A program made the position numbers and the translations under genes. Below are positions 18,115 to 29,488 of a stretch of 64,000 bases of DNA, one piece after another. The stretch is from an uncultured Candidatus Thioglobus sp. Lineage in GTDB: Bacteria > Pseudomonadota > Gammaproteobacteria > PS1 > Pseudothioglobaceae. The stretch lies in contig CAJJCX010000002.1 in the NCBI GenBank assembly GCA_905182815.1, forward strand, positions 1 through 64,000. The letters run 5' to 3'. A model generated the notes under the pieces. The model saw only the letters and a program-made list of their open reading frames with translations. It did not search any database and was not told the DNA's origin. Each line of letters opens with the position of its first letter. Position 1 is the stretch's first letter.

Positions 18115-19080
18115 ATGAAAGTAGGTTTTATTGGTTTAGGGAATGCAGGTGGCAAACTTGCAGGCAGTATTTTAAGAAATGGTTTTGACCTTACAGTTCA
18201 TGATCTTAACTCTTCTCTTGTTAATGAGTTTATTGAAAGAGGAGCAAAGAGTGTTGGCTCGCCTCAAGAAATGGCAAAGAAATGTGATGTGGTTATTACT
18301 TGTTTACCGTCTCCAAAAGCCTGCTCTGAAGTTATGGAATCTTCTGATGGGATCTTATCGGGATTAAGCAAAGGGAAAATTTGGCTTGAGATGAGCACTA
18401 CAGATGAGGCTGAGATTCGAAGAATTGGTGCTTTAGTTGAAGCAATTGGTGCATTACCAATTGATTGCCCTGTTTCAGGTGGCTGCCATAGGGCTGATAC
18501 AGGTAATATTTCAATCTTTGCTGGATGCTCAAGAGAGGCTTTTGAAAGAGCTTTGCCAATACTAACCACCATGGGAAGACGAGTGCTTCATACTGGTGAC
18601 TTAGGAACAGCCTCAACTCTAAAAGTTATGACCAATTACTTGGCTACGGTTAACCTTGCTTCGATAGCAGAAGCGCTAACAACAATGAAGATGCTTGGAA
18701 TGGATATGAACGTAACTTATGAGGCGATCAAAGCATCTTCTGGAACTTCATTTGTCCATGAAACTGAATCTCAGGTTATTCTTAATGGTAGCAGAGATAT
18801 AAGCTTTACAATGGATTTGGTTTCTAAGGATATTGGGATTTTTAATGAGCTTGCTCAGAGAAAAGGGCTGGATTTAGAAATTGCCCCTTTAATTGTTGAG
18901 ATTTTTAAAGATGGTGAGAAGAGATACGGGCCACGTGAGCTTTCTCCAAACATCATTAGGAGGCTTGAAGAAAGGGCCAATGTTGAAGTGTTGGGCGATG
19001 GTTTTCCAGCTGAAATGATTGATGATGAGCCAGAAGAAAAAGGCTATGAAGTAATAATTAAAGGCCGAAAAGATATTTAG
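18115..19080 (+). CDS. 3-hydroxyisobutyrate dehydrogenase family oxidoreductase
   Basis: The 321-residue beta-hydroxyacid dehydrogenase has an N-terminal Rossmann domain (GFIGLGNAGGKLAGSIL, about 4-20), the substrate motif DCPVSGGCHRADTG (about 119-132) and the catalytic lysine in TLKVMTNYLATVNL. The usual xMG after GLG is NAG here. A charged tail of about 40 residues (ending IIKGRKDI) extends past the family core. Relatives act on 3-hydroxyisobutyrate, tartronate semialdehyde or sulfolactaldehyde, so the substrate is open. It is probably cotranscribed with the enolase-superfamily gene upstream. Confidence 0.83.
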   Translation: MKVGFIGLGNAGGKLAGSILRNGFDLTVHDLNSSLVNEFIERGAKSVGSPQEMAKKCDVVITCLPSPKACSEVMESSDGILSGLSKGKIWLEMSTTDEAEIRRIGALVEAIGALPIDCPVSGGCHRADTGNISIFAGCSREAFERALPILTTMGRRVLHTGDLGTASTLKVMTNYLATVNLASIAEALTTMKMLGMDMNVTYEAIKASSGTSFVHETESQVILNGSRDISFTMDLVSKDIGIFNELAQRKGLDLEIAPLIVEIFKDGEKRYGPRELSPNIIRRLEERANVEVLGDGFPAEMIDDEPEEKGYEVIIKGRKDI

Positions 19081-19182
19081 TTTTTTTAGTAATTAAAGCT
19101 TAAAAATTAATATTTTCAGCAAGCTCTCTAAAGTCATCTAAGTATATTAAAATTCATTAACTTTTTTTAAATTAGCCCTATT

Positions 19183-21108
19183 ATGAATAGCAATCAAACT
19201 CCAAACTTTAAGCCAAAAGATATCGTTCTTAATATTTCCCAGGTTGTAAAAGATGGTATTAAGCAATCGGTACTTGCAAGTAAAGGTAATGATTGGGAGA
19301 GTGTGGTGGGTGTGCTTGATAATAACGAACATCTTATTGGCAAAGAGATGAGTGTTAACTCTCATCTTAATGCAGTTATGTTTTCTGAAGAGTTTAACAA
19401 GGACTACGAAAAAACCTTACCAATAATCTCTAACTACTATAGTGATCTTGGTGCTAATGAAGACTTGTATGAAGCATTTAAAAGAGTTAAGAATACAAGC
19501 CTTAATGATCAACAAAAGCACATTGTTAAAGACTCAATTAAGGGTTTTGAGCTTTCAGGCGTTGCCCTTAAGGGGAGTGACTCTAAAAGATTTAAAGAGA
19601 TTCAAGAAAGATTAAGCGTTTTAAGTAATCAGTTTTCTAAAAATGTTTTACAAGCAACCAACTCCTGGAAAAAGTCAGTCTCTATTGATGATTTGAATGG
19701 ATATAGTGAGGCAGAGCTTTCCAAGGTTAGAGAGGGAGATGAGTACGTCGTAAGTCTTCAAATACCAGTCTACATTGATCTTATGACTTATGCTGAGAAT
19801 AGAGGCTTAAGAGAAGAGGTTTATAGAGCATATATTTCAAGAGCGTCTGATGTTGGGATTACTCCAGTTAAATTTGATAACCGCAAGGTTATGGATGAGA
19901 TCTTAAAATTACGCTCAGAAATGTCTATCCTTCTGGGCTTATCAAACTATGCAGAATACTCAGTTCAATCCAAAATGGTAGACTCACCCGAATCCGTCAT
20001 AGATTTTCTAGAGAAGTTAGTAAATCTATCTCATCTGCAAGCAAAGACAGAATTGAAAGATCTGGAGGCTTTTGCTGGACATGATTTAATGCCATGGGAC
20101 TTAATGTTCTACTCAGAGAAATTAAAGCAAAAAGTATTTAACTTTAAGAGTGCTGATTTAAAGCCATATTTTCCAGAGAGTAGTGTTCTTAGCGGTTTAT
20201 TTGAAACGATTCAAAATCTTTATAGTGTTACGCTTACTGAGGTAGAAGAGGATTGCTATCATCCTGACGTTAGAGTAATAATGTTAGAGGATGAAGATGG
20301 GCCAATTGGAAAAATATATTTTGACGTTTATGCAAGAGAAAATAAACGAGGTGGGGCTTGGATGTCAGATTTCCAAGGATTATATAAAGACTCCTTGCCA
20401 GTTGCATTTGTTGTTTGTAATTTAAACTCACCTAAAGATGGCAAGCCAGCGCTATTTGATTTTGATGAGATTGTAACTATTTTTCATGAGTTTGGTCACG
20501 CGCTTCATCATTTATTAACTAAAGTTACTTTTCCATGTGCAGCTGGAATTAGCGGCGTTCCATGGGACGGCGTTGAGCTTCCTAGTCAATATATGGAAAA
20601 TTTTTGTTATGAAAGAGGCGTAATTGATTTAATTTCGGGTCACTGGGAAACGGGTGAAAAATTACCTGAAGAATTATTTAATAAAGTGATTGACTCTAAA
20701 AACTTTCAATCAGGACTGCAGATGCTTAGGCAGTGTGAATTTTCGCTATGGGATATAAATACTCATATTTCAAATCTAGATACATATAAAGTTCTAGATA
20801 GCGTGAGAGAGAAAACCGCTTTAGTTCCAGTTATTGATGAGAATAGATTCCTTAATTCTTTTTCCCATATTTTTAGTGGTGGTTACGCAGCTGGGTATTT
20901 CAGCTATAAATGGGCTGAGGTGTTGGCTGCAGATGCTTATGAATTTGTTAAAGATAATGGCGGAATTGAGTCTAAATCTGCTGATGATTTCCGAAGATTT
21001 ATTCTTGAAGTTGGTGGCAGTCTTGACTTTATGGGGCAATACATCAAATTTCGTGGCGGCAAGCCTAAAATGGAAGGCCTCTTAAAGTCTTCTGGAATTT
21101 CAATTTAA
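19183..21108 (+). CDS. prlC: Oligopeptidase A (M3 family)
   Basis: Cytoplasmic zinc metallo-oligopeptidase that degrades short peptides, including cleaved signal peptides. The zinc site FHEFGHALHH is visible, with the third ligand in the downstream ELPSQYMENFCYE segment, and GGYAAGYFSYKWAEVLAADAYE forms the substrate pocket. The length of 641 is a little below E. coli PrlC (680), with a shorter N-terminal helical part. The Shine-Dalgarno signal is weak. It is separated from the preceding catabolic genes by about 100 bp and is followed by a small membrane-protein gene. Confidence 0.92.
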   Translation: MNSNQTPNFKPKDIVLNISQVVKDGIKQSVLASKGNDWESVVGVLDNNEHLIGKEMSVNSHLNAVMFSEEFNKDYEKTLPIISNYYSDLGANEDLYEAFKRVKNTSLNDQQKHIVKDSIKGFELSGVALKGSDSKRFKEIQERLSVLSNQFSKNVLQATNSWKKSVSIDDLNGYSEAELSKVREGDEYVVSLQIPVYIDLMTYAENRGLREEVYRAYISRASDVGITPVKFDNRKVMDEILKLRSEMSILLGLSNYAEYSVQSKMVDSPESVIDFLEKLVNLSHLQAKTELKDLEAFAGHDLMPWDLMFYSEKLKQKVFNFKSADLKPYFPESSVLSGLFETIQNLYSVTLTEVEEDCYHPDVRVIMLEDEDGPIGKIYFDVYARENKRGGAWMSDFQGLYKDSLPVAFVVCNLNSPKDGKPALFDFDEIVTIFHEFGHALHHLLTKVTFPCAAGISGVPWDGVELPSQYMENFCYERGVIDLISGHWETGEKLPEELFNKVIDSKNFQSGLQMLRQCEFSLWDINTHISNLDTYKVLDSVREKTALVPVIDENRFLNSFSHIFSGGYAAGYFSYKWAEVLAADAYEFVKDNGGIESKSADDFRRFILEVGGSLDFMGQYIKFRGGKPKMEGLLKSSGISI

Positions 21109-21163
21109 GATATATAAACTTGGTAAAATATGATTTATTTGTTTTCGCTAGTGGAAAAAACTG

Positions 21164-21388
21164 ATGATTAAGTATTTGTTAGGTGCAATTCTTGCTTTGG
21201 CTGTTATTGGCGGCGCTTTCAAATATGAATCTAATGACACTAGTTGGCAATTAATTATTCTTAAGAAAGAGGCTTTAAATAGTGTAACTAACGGGGCGAT
21301 AAGAATTTACAAGCTATTTCCAGACATTAAATCACTATTTTCAGATTCAGATTTAGCCGATACTGCGGAAATAATACTAGAGGACTAG
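21164..21388 (+). CDS. Small hypothetical membrane-anchored protein
   Basis: A 74-residue protein with one N-terminal hydrophobic segment (about 3-20, YLLGAILALAVIGGAF) and an acidic C-terminal tail. No known domain is recognised. It starts 55 bp after prlC on the same strand and ends 7 bp before the convergent fabF stop, so it fills the interval tightly, which supports it as a real gene. The hydrophobic start could be an uncleaved anchor or signal peptide. No function is assigned. Confidence 0.5.
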   Translation: MIKYLLGAILALAVIGGAFKYESNDTSWQLIILKKEALNSVTNGAIRIYKLFPDIKSLFSDSDLADTAEIILED

Positions 21389-21395
21389 AGTTCTT

Positions 21396-22637
21396 TTAAG
21401 GTGCCTTAGATATAACAAGTGAGCCATTGGTACCGCCAAACCCAAAAGAGTTTGAAATTGCATGATTAATCTTCATTTCTCTTGCTTCATTCGCAGCATA
21501 GTCTAAGTCACATTGTGGGTCCTGATTAAATATATTTATTGTGGGAGGCGCTACTTGATCTCTAATTGCAAGAGTTGTAAATACTGCCTCAATTCCTCCT
21601 GCAGCGCCCAAAAGATGACCAGTCATTGATTTAGTTGAGCTCATAACAATATTTTTTGAGTGTGCACCTAAAGCTAGTTTAGCGGCCTCTGTTTCAGCGG
21701 CGTCACCAGCTGGAGTCGACGTTCCATGAGCATTAATATAATCTAGCTGATTCGGATTAATACCGGCATTATTCATAGCATTTCTCATGCATCTTGCAGC
21801 ACCTTCGCCGCCTTCTGATGGAAGCGTCATATGATATGCATCACTACTCATACCGTACCCTGTAAGTTCTCCATAAATGTGTGCCCCACGTTTTTTAGCG
21901 TGCTCATACTCCTCAAGAACGACAACGCCTGCACCGTCACCAAGAACAAAGCCATCTCTATCAACGTCCCAAGGTCTTGAAGCAGTTTCTGGATCATCGT
22001 TTCTAGTGGAGAGTGCTCGAGCTGCAGCAAAGCCCCCAAGGCCACAGTTAGTTGTTGACATTTCAGTTCCTCCAGCAATCATAACGTCAGCATCACCATA
22101 TTCAATTATTCTTGAGGCGTCACCAATATTATGAGTTCCGGTTGTACACGCAGTTACAATTGCAAAATTTGGACCCTTAAGACCAAATTTGATAGACATG
22201 TTCCCAGAGACCATGTTGATAATGGAAGAGGGTACAAAGAATGGGGAAATTCTCTTGGGCCCTTTCTCTCTAAAAAGATCTGCTGTTTTTTCAATTGTAG
22301 TTAGTCCGCCAATGCCAGCACCAATTGCAACTCCAATTCTCTCAGCATTTTCGTCTGTTACTTCAATGCCGCTATCTTCAAAAGCTTGTATTCCAGCCGC
22401 CATACCATAATGAATAAATATATCCATTTTTTTAGCCTCTTTAGGGCTTAAGTATTGAGACACATCAAACTCTTTAACAGCGCCTCCAAATTTAACAGCT
22501 TGAATCTCAGTATCAATATTTGTTATTGGCGCTATACCAGAAACGCCATTAATAATATTAGCCCAAGCATCATTAACATTGTTACCTACTGGGCTTACAA
22601 TACCTAATCCAGTAATTACAACTCTTCTTTTATTCAT
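21396..22637 (-). CDS. fabF: 3-oxoacyl-ACP synthase II
   Basis: Beta-ketoacyl-ACP synthase II, which elongates acyl chains in type II fatty acid synthesis. The catalytic triad is visible: Cys164 in [10 protein letters not shown] and histidines in [12 protein letters not shown] and [12 protein letters not shown]. Its 413 residues match E. coli FabF. It follows acpP by 127 bp, the same acpP-fabF order as E. coli, with a terminator hairpin between them, so part of its expression comes from read-through or a local promoter. Confidence 0.94.
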   Translation of the reverse strand: MNKRRVVITGLGIVSPVGNNVNDAWANIINGVSGIAPITNIDTEIQAVKFGGAVKEFDVSQYLSPKEAKKMDIFIHYGMAAGIQAFEDSGIEVTDENAERIGVAIGAGIGGLTTIEKTADLFREKGPKRISPFFVPSSIINMVSGNMSIKFGLKGPNFAIVTACTTGTHNIGDASRIIEYGDADVMIAGGTEMSTTNCGLGGFAAARALSTRNDDPETASRPWDVDRDGFVLGDGAGVVVLEEYEHAKKRGAHIYGELTGYGMSSDAYHMTLPSEGGEGAARCMRNAMNNAGINPNQLDYINAHGTSTPAGDAAETEAAKLALGAHSKNIVMSSTKSMTGHLLGAAGGIEAVFTTLAIRDQVAPPTINIFNQDPQCDLDYAANEAREMKINHAISNSFGFGGTNGSLVISKAP

Positions 22638-22708
22638 AGTAGATTTTCTTTTAAAGTTAACAAAGTAAATTTATATAAGTTATTTAATTTGAGAGATAAA
22701 TGTTGCGT

Positions 22709-22742
22709 AAAAAAAGGCGTATTACTTTTTAAAGTAAACGCC
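22709..22742 (-). terminator. Terminator/attenuator after acpP
   Basis: GGCGTATTACTTT (22716-22728) pairs with AAAGTAAACGCC (22731-22742) over 12 bp with a single bulged A. On the minus strand the stem is followed by a run of seven T's. It probably keeps acpP transcripts more abundant than fabF. Confidence 0.75.
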
Positions 22743-22764
22743 TTATAAGATTTATTGAAGTTTA

Positions 22765-22992
22765 TTAAGTGTTTGCGTTAATATAATCTATTGCTTGTTG
22801 AATAGTAGTAATATTTTCTGCTTCTTCGTCTGCAATTTCACAATCAAACTCTTCTTCAAGAGACATTACAAGTTCTACAGTATCTAATGAATCAGCCCCT
22901 AAATCATCGATAAATGAAGCATTATTGTCAATTTCACCACTAACATCTAACTGCTCACTTACAACTTTACGTACTCTATCTTCAATACTCAT
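22765..22992 (-). CDS. acpP: Acyl carrier protein
   Basis: A 75-residue, highly acidic carrier protein for fatty acid synthesis. The phosphopantetheine serine is Ser35 in [10 protein letters not shown], the universal ACP motif, with helix 2 [14 protein letters not shown] following. Length and sequence are typical (E. coli 77). It lies upstream of fabF and behind a hairpin terminator, which fits the very high expression usual for ACP. Confidence 0.95.
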   Translation of the reverse strand: MSIEDRVRKVVSEQLDVSGEIDNNASFIDDLGADSLDTVELVMSLEEEFDCEIADEEAENITTIQQAIDYINANT

Positions 22993-23072
22993 TTTGAGTT
23001 AAATCCTTAAATTGTTTAAAAGTTTATATTTTATCTTCAAAAAACATTTAAATAGCGCTAAATTTTAAATAT

Positions 23073-23744
23073 TTATTGATAAAAAGTTGGATCCTTGATG
23101 TTTGCATTGTTAAAGCCATTTATCCTAAGTACGCATGCATCACACTCGCCACAAGCCTCTCCATTTGAGTTAGCTAGGTAACAGCTAATAGTTTGTGAGT
23201 AGTCAACACCAAGACTTAATCCTTTTTGGATAATCTCTGCTTTGGTCATACTAATTAAAGGCGTTTTAATTTCAATTTTTTCACCTTCAACAGATTGCTT
23301 TGTTGCCAGATTTGCCATATCTTCAAATGCTTTAATAAATTCAGGCCTGCAATCAGGATAGCCAGAGTAATCAAGAGCATTAACACCAATATAAATTTTT
23401 TGACAGTCAATTACTTCAGCCCATGCTAGTGCAAAAGATAAGAAAATAGTATTTCGGGCTGGAACATAAGTGACAGGGATTTCATCACTTTCAGAGTACT
23501 TTGGAACATCTATTTTGTCATCTGTTAAAGCAGAGCCTCCAATATCAGCAAGGGAGATTTTCATAATGCGATGCTCTGCCACTTTAGATTGCTTGGCAAT
23601 AGTTTTTGCAGATTCTAGCTCAGAGCGTTGCTTTTGACCATAATCAAAACTTAGCGCATAACATTCAAAATCATGAGCTTTTGCAATTGCAAGTACGGTT
23701 GTTGAGTCTAAGCCGCCAGATAACAAAACAATCGCTTTAGACAT
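23073..23744 (-). CDS. queC: 7-cyano-7-deazaguanine synthase
   Basis: ATP-dependent enzyme making preQ0 from 7-carboxy-7-deazaguanine in queuosine (tRNA) biosynthesis. It has the PP-loop [11 protein letters not shown] at the N terminus (about 8-18) and a C-terminal zinc site with four cysteines in [18 protein letters not shown]. Its 223 residues are normal. The ATG at 23744 overlaps the end of parE by 8 nt, so the two genes are translationally linked. No other queuosine genes are in the window. Confidence 0.93.
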   Translation of the reverse strand: MSKAIVLLSGGLDSTTVLAIAKAHDFECYALSFDYGQKQRSELESAKTIAKQSKVAEHRIMKISLADIGGSALTDDKIDVPKYSESDEIPVTYVPARNTIFLSFALAWAEVIDCQKIYIGVNALDYSGYPDCRPEFIKAFEDMANLATKQSVEGEKIEIKTPLISMTKAEIIQKGLSLGVDYSQTISCYLANSNGEACGECDACVLRINGFNNANIKDPTFYQ

Positions 23745-25620
23745 TTGCCAGATTACCTTTGGTCTCTAACCAAGATTTACGGTCTGAAGCTCTTTTTTTA
23801 GAAAGCAGCATGTCCATAGTTTCTGCAACCTGAAGTGGGTGATTAAGAGTCAACTGAATTAATCTTCTAGTATCTGGCTGCATGGTTGTTTCTCTAAGCT
23901 GCTTTGGATTCATCTCACCTAATCCTTTAAATCTTTGAACTTGAATTTTTTGACGACTATTTTCCTTTGCAAGTTTGGCTTCAAATGCATCTTTCTCTTT
24001 ATCATCTAGGGCGTAGAATACCTGCTTTCCTGCATCAATCCGATATAGAGGCGGCATTGCCACATAGACATGACCTTCTTTAACTAGTTTAGGGAAGTGC
24101 TTAACAAATAAAGCGCAAATAAGGGTAGCAATATGAAGTCCATCTGAGTCAGCATCAGCTAAGATACAAACCTTTCCATATCGAAGCCCAGAAAGATCAC
24201 TATTATCGGGCTCTAAACCAATTGCAACACTTATATCATGAATTTCATTTGAGGCAAGAACTTGAGAAGAGTCAACTTCCCATGTATTAAGAATTTTACC
24301 TCTAAGTGGTAATATGGCTTGATACTCTTTGTCTCTAGCCTGTTTTGCTGAGCCTCCAGCAGAGTCTCCTTCAACTAAAAAAACTTCAGTTTGATCGAGA
24401 TCAACACTGGTACAGTCAGATAGCTTTCCAGGAAGCGCTGGCCCACTTACGATTTTTTTGCGAATAACTTTCTTAGCAGTTTTTAATCTGATTTGAGCAT
24501 TAAGGATAGCTAGTTCAGCAATTTTTTCAGCTATATCAGTATGCTGATTTAGCCATAAACTAAATGAGTCTTTAACTACTCCTGAAACAAAAGAGGCACA
24601 CTCTCGTGAAGATAGTCTTTCCTTTGTCTGGCCTGAAAACTGCGGATCAAGAATTTTAATTGACAATACAAAGGCAATATTTTGCCAAACATCATCAGGC
24701 GTTAATTTAATATTTTTTGGTATAAGGCTTCTGAACTCACAAAACTCTTTTAACGCATCTGTTAATCCAGATCGGAGTCCATTAACATGAGTTCCTCCAC
24801 CAATTGTAGGAATCAAGTTTACAAAGCTTTCAGCGGTAGTATTTGTAGTATTTTCAGTCCAAGTTAGTGCGCAATTAAGCTGCTCCTCTTTCGTTTTACT
24901 AGAGATTACAAAAGGTATTGCGGGAATGCAATCTAACCCATCTAGAGAAGCTTGAAGGTAGTCTTTAATACCATCTTCAAAGAGCCATTTATCTGTTGTT
25001 TCATCAATTTCGTTTACAAAGTTAACTTCAAGCCCAGGACAAAGAACCGCTTTAGAGCGAAGATTATGCCTTAAGTTTTTGATAGAAAACTTTACAGTAT
25101 CAAAATATTGAGGATCTGGTGAGAACTTTATTAAAGTTCCAGTATTACGCTTACCAACTTCTCCTATTTCCTCTAAATCTTTTGATTTAGCGCCTGATTC
25201 AAATTGCATATAGTATTGCTTTGAATCTCTTTTTATCCAGATTTCAATTGAACTCGATAGGGCGTTCACTACAGAAATTCCAACTCCATGAAGTCCACCA
25301 GAGAATTGATAAGAATCATTTGAGAACTTGCCGCCAGCATGAAGCTTTGTTAGGATAACCTCAACAGCAGGTGTTCCTTCTTTTGGATGAATATCTACAG
25401 GTATTCCTCTGCCATTGTCTTCAACAGACATAGAATTATCTTTATGAAGAGTTACGTTGATTTGAGTTGCATAGCCAGAGACAGCTTCATCAACACTGTT
25501 ATCAACTACTTCTTGAGCGAGGTGATTTGGACTTTCAGTATCGGTATACATTCCTGGGCGTTTTTTGACTGGCTCCAGGCCAGTTAGTACTTCTATTGAT
25601 GACGCGTCGTAATTAGACAT
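23737..25620 (-). CDS. parE: DNA topoisomerase IV subunit B
   Basis: ATPase subunit of the decatenating type II topoisomerase. The GHKL ATPase domain shows [23 protein letters not shown] and [15 protein letters not shown]. The TOPRIM domain shows [15 protein letters not shown] and [12 protein letters not shown]. At 627 residues without the roughly 170-residue gyrase insertion, and with N-terminal [15 protein letters not shown], it is ParE rather than GyrB (E. coli ParE 630). It is followed by overlapping queC and preceded by the groEL terminator, so it needs its own promoter. Confidence 0.93.
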   Translation of the reverse strand: MSNYDASSIEVLTGLEPVKKRPGMYTDTESPNHLAQEVVDNSVDEAVSGYATQINVTLHKDNSMSVEDNGRGIPVDIHPKEGTPAVEVILTKLHAGGKFSNDSYQFSGGLHGVGISVVNALSSSIEIWIKRDSKQYYMQFESGAKSKDLEEIGEVGKRNTGTLIKFSPDPQYFDTVKFSIKNLRHNLRSKAVLCPGLEVNFVNEIDETTDKWLFEDGIKDYLQASLDGLDCIPAIPFVISSKTKEEQLNCALTWTENTTNTTAESFVNLIPTIGGGTHVNGLRSGLTDALKEFCEFRSLIPKNIKLTPDDVWQNIAFVLSIKILDPQFSGQTKERLSSRECASFVSGVVKDSFSLWLNQHTDIAEKIAELAILNAQIRLKTAKKVIRKKIVSGPALPGKLSDCTSVDLDQTEVFLVEGDSAGGSAKQARDKEYQAILPLRGKILNTWEVDSSQVLASNEIHDISVAIGLEPDNSDLSGLRYGKVCILADADSDGLHIATLICALFVKHFPKLVKEGHVYVAMPPLYRIDAGKQVFYALDDKEKDAFEAKLAKENSRQKIQVQRFKGLGEMNPKQLRETTMQPDTRRLIQLTLNHPLQVAETMDMLLSKKRASDRKSWLETKGNLANV

Positions 25621-25647
25621 ATGATGTATTGGTTGTAATTGGCTGAC

Positions 25648-25653
25648 ATAATA
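25648..25653 (-). promoter_or_regulatory. Candidate parE extended -10 promoter
   Basis: On the minus strand TGG-TATTAT (hexamer 25653-25648) is an extended -10 placed directly after the groEL terminator T-run. Start would be near 25641, about 20 nt before the parE ATG at 25620. No good -35 is visible. Confidence 0.4.
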
Positions 25654-25655
25654 CC

Positions 25656-25688
25656 AAAAAAAAGCCCCAAAAAATGGGGCTTTTTTTA
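25656..25688 (-). terminator. groEL terminator
   Basis: GCCCCA (25664-25669) and TGGGGC (25675-25680) form a GC-rich stem flanked by A and T runs of seven or more bases. It is a textbook intrinsic terminator for groESL on the minus strand, and by symmetry could act in both directions. Confidence 0.9.
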
Positions 25689-25703
25689 TAAAGACAAATA
25701 GTT

Positions 25704-27356
<1,653 letters not shown>

Positions 27357-27647
27357 TTATTCTTCAATTACTGCAACAATTTCATCTTCGCTCATCACTA
27401 GAAGCTTTTCTTCTGCTACAGTGATTTCCGCACCTGAGTATTGACCAAACATTACTATATCGCCAACCTTCACATCCAAAGGAATTAAATCTCCTTGGGT
27501 ACTAATTCTGCCATTTCCAGCTGCAACAACTTCACCTCTAGAAGGCTTTTCAGTTGATGAATCAGGGATAATTAAACCACTTGCTGTTGTTTTCTTTTCT
27601 TCTACTCTTCGCACAATGACACGGTCATGTAAGGGACGGATTTCCAT
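27357..27647 (-). CDS. groES: Co-chaperonin GroES
   Basis: Ten-kDa lid of the chaperonin. At 96 residues it has the conserved start [18 protein letters not shown], the mobile-loop region [19 protein letters not shown] and the [12 protein letters not shown] end. It lies 34 bp downstream of rpoH and 12 bp upstream of groEL on the same strand. Direct linkage of rpoH to groESL is unusual. A sigma-32-like promoter inside rpoH could drive heat induction. Confidence 0.97.
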   Translation of the reverse strand: MEIRPLHDRVIVRRVEEKKTTASGLIIPDSSTEKPSRGEVVAAGNGRISTQGDLIPLDVKVGDIVMFGQYSGAEITVAEEKLLVMSEDEIVAVIEE

Positions 27648-27681
27648 ATTCTCTCCTGGTGTTGAACTACAAAATTTGTCG

Positions 27682-28521
27682 TTAAAGGTTTACTTGGCCT
27701 TCTAGACGTTCTTTAAGCTTTTTAATAGCTTTGTTTTCAAGTTGACGAACCCTTTCAGCGGAAACACCATACTTGTCTGCTAAAGTATGTAGGGTCGATT
27801 TTTCTTCTTTCAAGTACCTTGCTTGTAAAATATCGATACTTCTTTCATCTAAAGAAGAAAGTGCTTGATAAAGCTTATTATGTTGATCTTCTTGGTTTTT
27901 ATCATTTAATACTAATTGTTCAGGATTTTTACCAGGATCTGAGATGTAGTGCTCTGGAGTATAAGTATCATCGTCATCATTAACCTCAAAAGCAACATCG
28001 TTGAGCTGAAGCCTAGATTCCATTTCAATAACATCTTTTTCTTTAACGCCAAGATCTTCTGCAATTATTTTGGCTTGCTCACTTGTTAGAGATTGAAAAA
28101 TATTTGCCTTTGCTTTTCTGAGTTTAAAGAAAAGCTTTCTTTGTGCTTTAGTTGTTGCTACTTTAACAATTTTCCAGTTTTTAAAGATGTATTCATGAAT
28201 CTCTGCACGAATCCAATAAACAGCAAAAGAAGATAGCCTAACTTTTTTATGAGGGTTAAAGCGTTTAACCGCTTTCATTAAACCAATCGTGCCTTCTTGA
28301 ATTAGATCAGCATTTTCAAGACCATACCCTTTATAGCTATGCGCAATAAAGGCAACGAATCTCATATGAGCAAGAACAAGTCTTTGTGCAGCCGATAAAC
28401 TGCCATTCTCATAGAGTTCAATAGCCAACTCATATTCTTGCTCTGGAGTTAGAATTGGAGGGTATTTTTGTACCTCTAGATCTCTAGATGTATTTTTTAT
28501 CGATAATGCAAAATCACTCAT
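27682..28521 (-). CDS. rpoH: Heat-shock sigma factor RpoH (sigma-32)
   Basis: Sigma-70 family group 3 factor for heat-shock genes, 279 residues (E. coli 284). Region 2 has the core-binding segment [24 protein letters not shown]. The RpoH box, diagnostic of sigma-32, reads [11 protein letters not shown]. Region 4.2 is [27 protein letters not shown]. It has its own strong sigma-70-like promoter overlapping the end of gmk and lies directly upstream of groES-groEL, so sigma-32 may be cotranscribed with its main target genes. Confidence 0.95.
   Translation of the reverse strand: MSDFALSIKNTSRDLEVQKYPPILTPEQEYELAIELYENGSLSAAQRLVLAHMRFVAFIAHSYKGYGLENADLIQEGTIGLMKAVKRFNPHKKVRLSSFAVYWIRAEIHEYIFKNWKIVKVATTKAQRKLFFKLRKAKANIFQSLTSEQAKIIAEDLGVKEKDVIEMESRLQLNDVAFEVNDDDDTYTPEHYISDPGKNPEQLVLNDKNQEDQHNKLYQALSSLDERSIDILQARYLKEEKSTLHTLADKYGVSAERVRQLENKAIKKLKERLEGQVNL
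27787..27814 (-). promoter_or_regulatory. Sigma-32-like promoter inside rpoH, upstream of groES
   Basis: On the minus strand CTTGAA (27814-27809), a 14-bp spacer and CCCTACAT (27794-27787) resemble the sigma-32 consensus CTTGAA-N13-15-CCCCATnT. It lies about 140 bp before the groES ATG. It overlaps codons for the region-4 segment [11 protein letters not shown], so chance coding resemblance is possible. Confidence 0.4.
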
Positions 28522-28552
28522 AAATCTTCTTAAAATGATAATTTAGGGCTAA

Positions 28553-28580
28553 ATTATACCAAATTTTTCAGTTATATCAA
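28553..28580 (-). promoter_or_regulatory. rpoH promoter
   Basis: On the minus strand TTGATA (28580-28575), a 16-bp spacer and TATAAT (28558-28553) with an upstream TGG extended -10 form a near-consensus sigma-70 promoter. Its -35 overlaps the last codons of gmk, so rpoH need not depend on upstream transcription. Confidence 0.65.
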
Positions 28581-29198
28581 TTTTTTAAGTAGTTTTTTGT
28601 GTTTGATTGACTGCTCTTCTAAAGACAGGTGAGCGCGCTTAGATAGATTATTTGAAGAGGATATTATTGACTCTAGATCAGCTAAAGCAGCATTAAAATT
28701 GTCATTAATGACTAGATAATCAAACTCACTATAATGACTCATTTGATTTTCTGCATCCAGCATTCTTTTTTTGATGATTAGCTCATCATCTTGAGCCCTA
28801 TTCTTAAGCCTTAGTTCTAGTGCTTCTTTTGAAGGTGGTAAAATAAATATGCTAATTGCACTAGGTAAGTTCTGCTTAACTTGATGAGCACCTTGCCAGT
28901 CAATTTCCAGGATGACATCTATGTTATTGTTCAGATTGTCATTAATTAGTTTTTTAGAAGTCCCATAGAAGTTTTCAAAGACTTCAGCATGCTCAATAAA
29001 TGCATCATCACTCACCATTTTTTGAAATTCAGCAACTGAAACAAAATGATAATTAGTTCCATTAACCTCACCGGCTCTAGGCTTTCGTGTCGTATGAGAT
29101 ATAGAGACGCGCAGGTTTTTAGTATTATTAATTAATGACTCAACAAGAGATGTTTTTCCGCATCCTGAGGGAGCTGCTACTATAAATAGATTAGACAT
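28572..29198 (-). CDS. gmk: Guanylate kinase
   Basis: Phosphorylates GMP to GDP. It has the P-loop VAAPSGCGKTSLV (about 7-19), the GMP-binding segments SISHTTRKPRAGEVNGTNYHFV and EHAEVFENFYGTS, and a lid segment LRLKNRAQDDELIIKKRM. Its 208 residues are normal. It sits between yggX (23 bp upstream) and rpoH on the minus strand. In many bacteria gmk neighbours rpoZ and spoT; here spoT lies far away at the right edge. Confidence 0.95.
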   Translation of the reverse strand: MSNLFIVAAPSGCGKTSLVESLINNTKNLRVSISHTTRKPRAGEVNGTNYHFVSVAEFQKMVSDDAFIEHAEVFENFYGTSKKLINDNLNNNIDVILEIDWQGAHQVKQNLPSAISIFILPPSKEALELRLKNRAQDDELIIKKRMLDAENQMSHYSEFDYLVINDNFNAALADLESIISSSNNLSKRAHLSLEEQSIKHKKLLKKLI

Positions 29199-29221
29199 TT
29201 TTTAATCAAATTTCCATATAA

Positions 29222-29488
29222 TTATTTTGGTACATAACCCTCAATTTGATCAATGTCTTGCTCTGAAAAAAAGTAATTTTCCATTTGTTCTTTTAGGTAG
29301 CTCTGTGATGACTCATCAAATAAGTTTAAATTATTTTCATTAATTAACATAGTTTGGTGGTCAAGCCACATTTGCCAAGCCTCTTTAGAGACTGAATCCA
29401 GTATCCTTTTACCGAGATCGCCAGGGTAGGGCGCTCTTTCTAGTCCTTCTAGCTTTGTATCTAATTTAATGCAGTGAACTTCTTTCAT
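29222..29488 (-). CDS. yggX: YggX-type Fe(II)-trafficking / oxidative damage protection protein
   Basis: An 88-residue small protein of the YggX family, linked in enteric bacteria to protection of Fe-S clusters and iron handling. It shows the family features: a Cys near the start (MKEVHCIKL), [15 protein letters not shown], and [18 protein letters not shown]. Usual length is about 90. It overlaps the end of murJ by 4 nt (ATGA-type coupling) and precedes gmk by 23 bp. In enterics it usually neighbours mutY, so the location is unusual. Confidence 0.9.
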   Translation of the reverse strand: MKEVHCIKLDTKLEGLERAPYPGDLGKRILDSVSKEAWQMWLDHQTMLINENNLNLFDESSQSYLKEQMENYFFSEQDIDQIEGYVPK

